A stretch of DNA of 64,000 bases from Myxococcus hansupus (lineage in GTDB: Bacteria > Myxococcota > Myxococcia > Myxococcales > Myxococcaceae), in assembly GCF_000280925.3 (NCBI RefSeq), contig NZ_CP012109.1, forward strand, positions 2,190,501-2,254,500, in the 5' to 3' direction. Numbering within the stretch: position 1 is the first letter of the stretch; each line of letters opens with the position of its first letter. Under the pieces are notes generated by a model, which was not told the DNA's origin, made no database searches, and saw nothing but the letters and a program-made list of their open reading frames with translations. The position numbers and the translations under genes are program-made. Below are positions 61,469 through 64,000 of the stretch, in pieces.

Positions 61469-62728
61469 ATGGCTACCGCGCTCCCACAACCTTTCAAGTG
61501 TGTCGGACTGGACGTTCCGTCCGAGCCGGTTCCGCGTCGTCGTGCGTCACGCGGCAGGACGCGGGTGCTGCTCGTGGATGCGGAGCCTGGTGGCCAGGCG
61601 GCACTGGCCGCGGCGTTGGCGGAGGCGGGTTTCGAGGTGCTGCTGGTGTCGGGCGCGCTGGCCGCGTTGGAGGCGCTGGCGGATGGGGGCATGGCGCCGC
61701 AGATGGTCATCGCCTCGGTGGAGTTGCCGGACGGTGATGGCTTCAGCCTCTGCGGTCAGGTCCGCGCGGATCCCCGGACGGCGCACCTGCCGGTGGTGTT
61801 GCTGGCGAAGCGCGAAGAGGACTTCCACCGGGACCTCGCGGGCGGGGTGGGTGCGGATGACTACCTGGCGCAGCCCGCGGACGCGCGGGACGTGGTGGCG
61901 CTCGCCCGGCTCAAGGCGGGCCGGTGCACGGGGGACGCGTCCTTCGACGCGAACACCGAACAGCTTCCGCTGACGGACGTGTCGCGCGCGTTGCTCGCGG
62001 GCGTTCGCTCGGGCCGCGTGGTGATGTCCGAGGGCCAGGGCTGGTTCGCCTTTCGGCACGGCCTGGTGGTGGATGCCGTCTTCAACGGCGAGCGCGGCAG
62101 CCTGGCCTTCCGGCGGATGCTCTGCTTCGGCGGCGGCGACTACGCGTTGGTGCTGGGCCCCGAGCTGCACAAGGGCTCGTTCTCCATGGACCGGCCCTAC
62201 CTGTGTGAGACGGTGCTGCAGGGGCTGGAGCGTTTCGACGCGCTGCGTGCGCGAGGCCTGCCGCTGGCGTCGCGGCTGACGGTGGACTTCGCGCGCCTGG
62301 CGGAGGTGCTGGCCTCCCTGCCCGAGGACGTGGGCGAGGTGGTGCGCCTCTTCGATGGCCGCCGCACGCTGCGCGCCATGCTGCTGGAGTGCCCGTTCCC
62401 GGAGGCGGTGTCCTACGAGGCGTCGACGCGGCTGTTCGCGCTCGGCGTGCTCGTGCCGGCGTGCCTCGTGGAGGAGCGCGAGCGGGCCCGCTGCGGCGCG
62501 ACGGTGCCGGGCTTCTTCGAGCCCGAGCCCTCCGTGGAGGCCGTGCCGGTGGATGCAGAGGGTGCCCGCGCACCCGCACCTCGTGTGGATGGTGCCGTCG
62601 AACCGTTCACGTTGGTGGGGAGCACGCAGCCGCCCGTCATCCTGGATTTTCCCAAGAAATCCCCAGGTGTTCCGAGCGTCGCGGGTGGGGCGGACGTGGC
62701 TGTCCGGTCCGACGACGCGGGCGTTTGA
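61469..62728 (+). CDS. Response regulator receiver plus DUF4388-type protein
   Basis: 419 residues from ATG 61469. A receiver domain (about 30-150) has RTRVLLVDAEPGGQAALA, VIASVELPDGDGFSL where the phospho-Asp would normally sit (Val-Glu-Leu-Pro; the Asp appears replaced by Glu), PVVLLAKREED and YLAQPADARDV; the Lys is also not clear. So it may be a pseudo-receiver. The second half begins QLPLTDVSRALLAGVRSGRVVMSEGQGWFAFRHG, the layout of the DUF4388 (PATAN-like) domain common in myxobacterial regulators, with a helical C-terminus. It may be a signal-modulating adaptor. It is divergent from the barrel gene and 85 bp upstream of yebC. Confidence 0.78.
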   Translation: MATALPQPFKCVGLDVPSEPVPRRRASRGRTRVLLVDAEPGGQAALAAALAEAGFEVLLVSGALAALEALADGGMAPQMVIASVELPDGDGFSLCGQVRADPRTAHLPVVLLAKREEDFHRDLAGGVGADDYLAQPADARDVVALARLKAGRCTGDASFDANTEQLPLTDVSRALLAGVRSGRVVMSEGQGWFAFRHGLVVDAVFNGERGSLAFRRMLCFGGGDYALVLGPELHKGSFSMDRPYLCETVLQGLERFDALRARGLPLASRLTVDFARLAEVLASLPEDVGEVVRLFDGRRTLRAMLLECPFPEAVSYEASTRLFALGVLVPACLVEERERARCGATVPGFFEPEPSVEAVPVDAEGARAPAPRVDGAVEPFTLVGSTQPPVILDFPKKSPGVPSVAGGADVAVRSDDAGV

Positions 62729-62813
62729 AGGGTTTGACTCGGCGGCCCCCGGTGGGGGACAAGGCCCGGCGCGAGCGCTCCAATCGCTGAGCGCCCTTCG
62801 AGGCACACCCACC

Positions 62814-63563
62814 ATGTCCGGTCATAATCGGTGGTCGAAGATCAAGCGCCAGAAGGCCGCGATGGGCGCGACCAAGGGGCGGCTGTACTCCAAGGTCATC
62901 AAGGAAATCACCGTCGCCTCGCGGTTGGGCGGGGGAGAGCCTTCCGGCAATGCGCGCCTGCGGGTGGCGCTGGGCCTGGCCCGTGAAGCCAACATCCCCA
63001 AGGACACCATCGAGCGCGCCATCAAGAAGGGCACCGGTGAGCTGGAAGGGGAGAGCTACGAGGAGGTGACGTACGAGGGCTACGGCCCCGGTGGCGTCGC
63101 CATCCTGGTGGAGTGCCTCACCGACAACCGCAACCGGACCGCGGCCGACATGCGCTCCACCTTCAACGCCTATGGGGGCAACCTGGGCGCCGAGGGCGCG
63201 GTGGCCTGGATGTTCCAGAAGAAGGGCGTCATCAGCGTGAAACACGGCCCCACGGAGGACCAGTTGATGGAGCAGGCCATCGACGCGGGCGCCGAGGATG
63301 TCATCATGCTGGGGGACGAGGGCGCCGAGGTGCGCTGTGCCGCGGCCGACCTGCACACGGTGGGCAGCCGCCTCCAGGAGACGGGCCTGCCGCTGGGGCA
63401 GCAGCGGTGGGTGTTCATCCCGCAGAACACCGTGGCGCTGGACATGGACACCGCGAAGCGGCTCCTGAAGCTGCTGGACGCGCTCGAGGAGAACGACGAC
63501 GTGCAGAACGTGCACGGGAACTACGAGATTGAAGACGCCGTGCTGGAGTCGTTGTTGCAGTAG
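62814..63563 (+). CDS. YebC/PmpR-family protein
   Basis: 249 residues from ATG 62814, the usual length of the family. The N-terminus MSGHNRWSKIKRQKAAMGATKGRLYSKVIKEI matches YebC, followed by NIPKDTIERAIKKGTGE, YEGYGPGGVAILVECLTDNRNRTAADMRSTFNAYGG, the WMFQKKGVI strand and the C-terminal LDALEENDDVQNVHGNYEI. YebC has been described as a transcriptional regulator and, more recently, as a ribosome-associated factor that helps translate proline stretches. It lies 24 bp upstream of ruvC, a very common arrangement in bacteria. Confidence 0.95.
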   Translation: MSGHNRWSKIKRQKAAMGATKGRLYSKVIKEITVASRLGGGEPSGNARLRVALGLAREANIPKDTIERAIKKGTGELEGESYEEVTYEGYGPGGVAILVECLTDNRNRTAADMRSTFNAYGGNLGAEGAVAWMFQKKGVISVKHGPTEDQLMEQAIDAGAEDVIMLGDEGAEVRCAAADLHTVGSRLQETGLPLGQQRWVFIPQNTVALDMDTAKRLLKLLDALEENDDVQNVHGNYEIEDAVLESLLQ

Positions 63564-63587
63564 CGGTGGCCTGGAACGGAGTGGAAC

Positions 63588-64000
63588 GTGCGCGTGCTTG
63601 GCGTTGACCCGGGAAGCCGGTTCATGGGCTTCGGGGTGGTGGAGGAGAAGCGGGGCCGGCTGGTGCACGTGGGCCACGGCGTCATCAAGGGCGACCCGGC
63701 GCTGCCGCTGTCGGACCGCTTGAAGGACCTGCACGGCGCGCTGACGGCGGCCCTGGTGAGCTACCGGCCGGAAGCGGTGGCGGTGGAAGGCGTCTTCACC
63801 TTCCGCAACGCTCGCAGCGCGCTGGTGCTGGGGCACGCGCGGGGTGTCGCGCTGCTGGCCGCGGCGCAGGCGGGGTTGCCCGTCTTCGAGTACGCGCCCG
63901 CGAAGGTGAAGAAGTCGGTGGGGGCGGGCGGCGCGGGCGGCAAGGACGCGGTGGCGCGGATGGTGCGCACGTTCCTGGATTTGGATGCGTCGGTGCTGGA
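63588..64000 (+). CDS. ruvC: Holliday junction resolvase RuvC (partial, C-terminus missing)
   Basis: The visible 137 codons start at GTG 63588, with GGAG six bases upstream. The RNase H-like core is clear: LGVDPGSRFMGFGVVEE with the first catalytic Asp at residue 7, and the Glu in VAVEGVFTFRNARSALVLGHARG at about residue 67, both matching E. coli D7 and E66. YAPAKVKKSVGAGGAGGKDAVARMV is the DNA-contact region. The last Asp lies beyond the window. RuvC cuts Holliday junctions in recombination and repair with RuvAB, which are usually encoded just downstream and would lie outside the window. Confidence 0.95.
   Translation, partial: MRVLGVDPGSRFMGFGVVEEKRGRLVHVGHGVIKGDPALPLSDRLKDLHGALTAALVSYRPEAVAVEGVFTFRNARSALVLGHARGVALLAAAQAGLPVFEYAPAKVKKSVGAGGAGGKDAVARMVRTFLDLDASVL

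Noticed and set aside
1..64000. CRISPR arrays, insertion sequences, integrase genes or attachment sites
   Set aside because: No regularly spaced direct repeats, transposase or integrase motifs were seen; the single tRNA has no duplicated 3' end nearby.

Overview
The window is very GC-rich, has dense coding on both strands with many GTG starts and 1-13 bp gene overlaps, and carries families typical of fruiting myxobacteria: delta-60 and CARDB repeat proteins, many lipoproteins, several enhancer-binding regulators, and a complete mevalonate operon. I read it as chromosomal DNA of the Myxococcaceae, most likely Myxococcus. This rests on gene content and gene order; no search was run. I see no insertion sequence, prophage, CRISPR array or rRNA operon.

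Layout. 0-3.4 kb: an RND efflux operon (tolC-like, membrane-fusion lipoprotein, truncated pump) divergent from its likely MarR repressor. 3.4-5.6 kb: a membrane-anchored coiled-coil protein and an htpX protease gene broken by a one-base frameshift. 5.7-12.6 kb: an iron-uptake locus, with an imelysin-HTTM operon facing a delta-60 lipoprotein and a FecA-like TonB receptor; each divergent promoter carries a Fur-box-like palindrome. 12.6-18.6 kb: a DsrE-like gene, then the mevalonate operon idi2-HMGR-MVK-MVD-PMK. 18.7-20.6 kb: two paralogous small lipoproteins flanking a secreted EEP-fold nuclease-like protein. 20.8-26.3 kb: cell-envelope genes (GT-C transferase, Omp85-like barrel, phosphodiesterase, flippase-like protein) and a tRNA-Leu(CAG). 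26.5-31.7 kb: iscS-iscU-iscA, an internal terminator-like hairpin, then hscB-hscA-fdx. 32-42.3 kb: SPFH/coiled-coil protein, DsbD-like thiol reductase, DCC protein, lipase-like hydrolase, VanW protein plus a GT-like partner, DTW-domain tRNA modifier, DMT transporter and a WYL regulator with a perfect operator palindrome.

42.3-49 kb: an alpha/beta hydrolase, a histidine kinase, and the most unusual unit of the window: an ECF sigma factor translationally coupled to a 1004-residue protein that joins an anti-sigma zinc finger, one membrane helix, a helical TPR-like region and a CHAT caspase-like protease domain. A 60-residue proline-rich peptide gene follows. 49.4-55.1 kb: an M24 peptidase-like lipoprotein, then the RNA repair system rtcR / rtcB-rtcA with a clear sigma54 promoter. 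55.2-64 kb: an Fpg/Nei-type glycosylase lacking the catalytic N-terminal proline, a seven-repeat CARDB secreted protein, a small Cys-rich protein, an NtrC-type regulator, a small barrel protein, a receiver-DUF4388 protein, YebC and the start of ruvC.

Long reading frames opposite real genes are by-products of high GC content and are left out. Start codons were chosen from ribosome-binding sites, overlaps and family N-termini, and several are uncertain.
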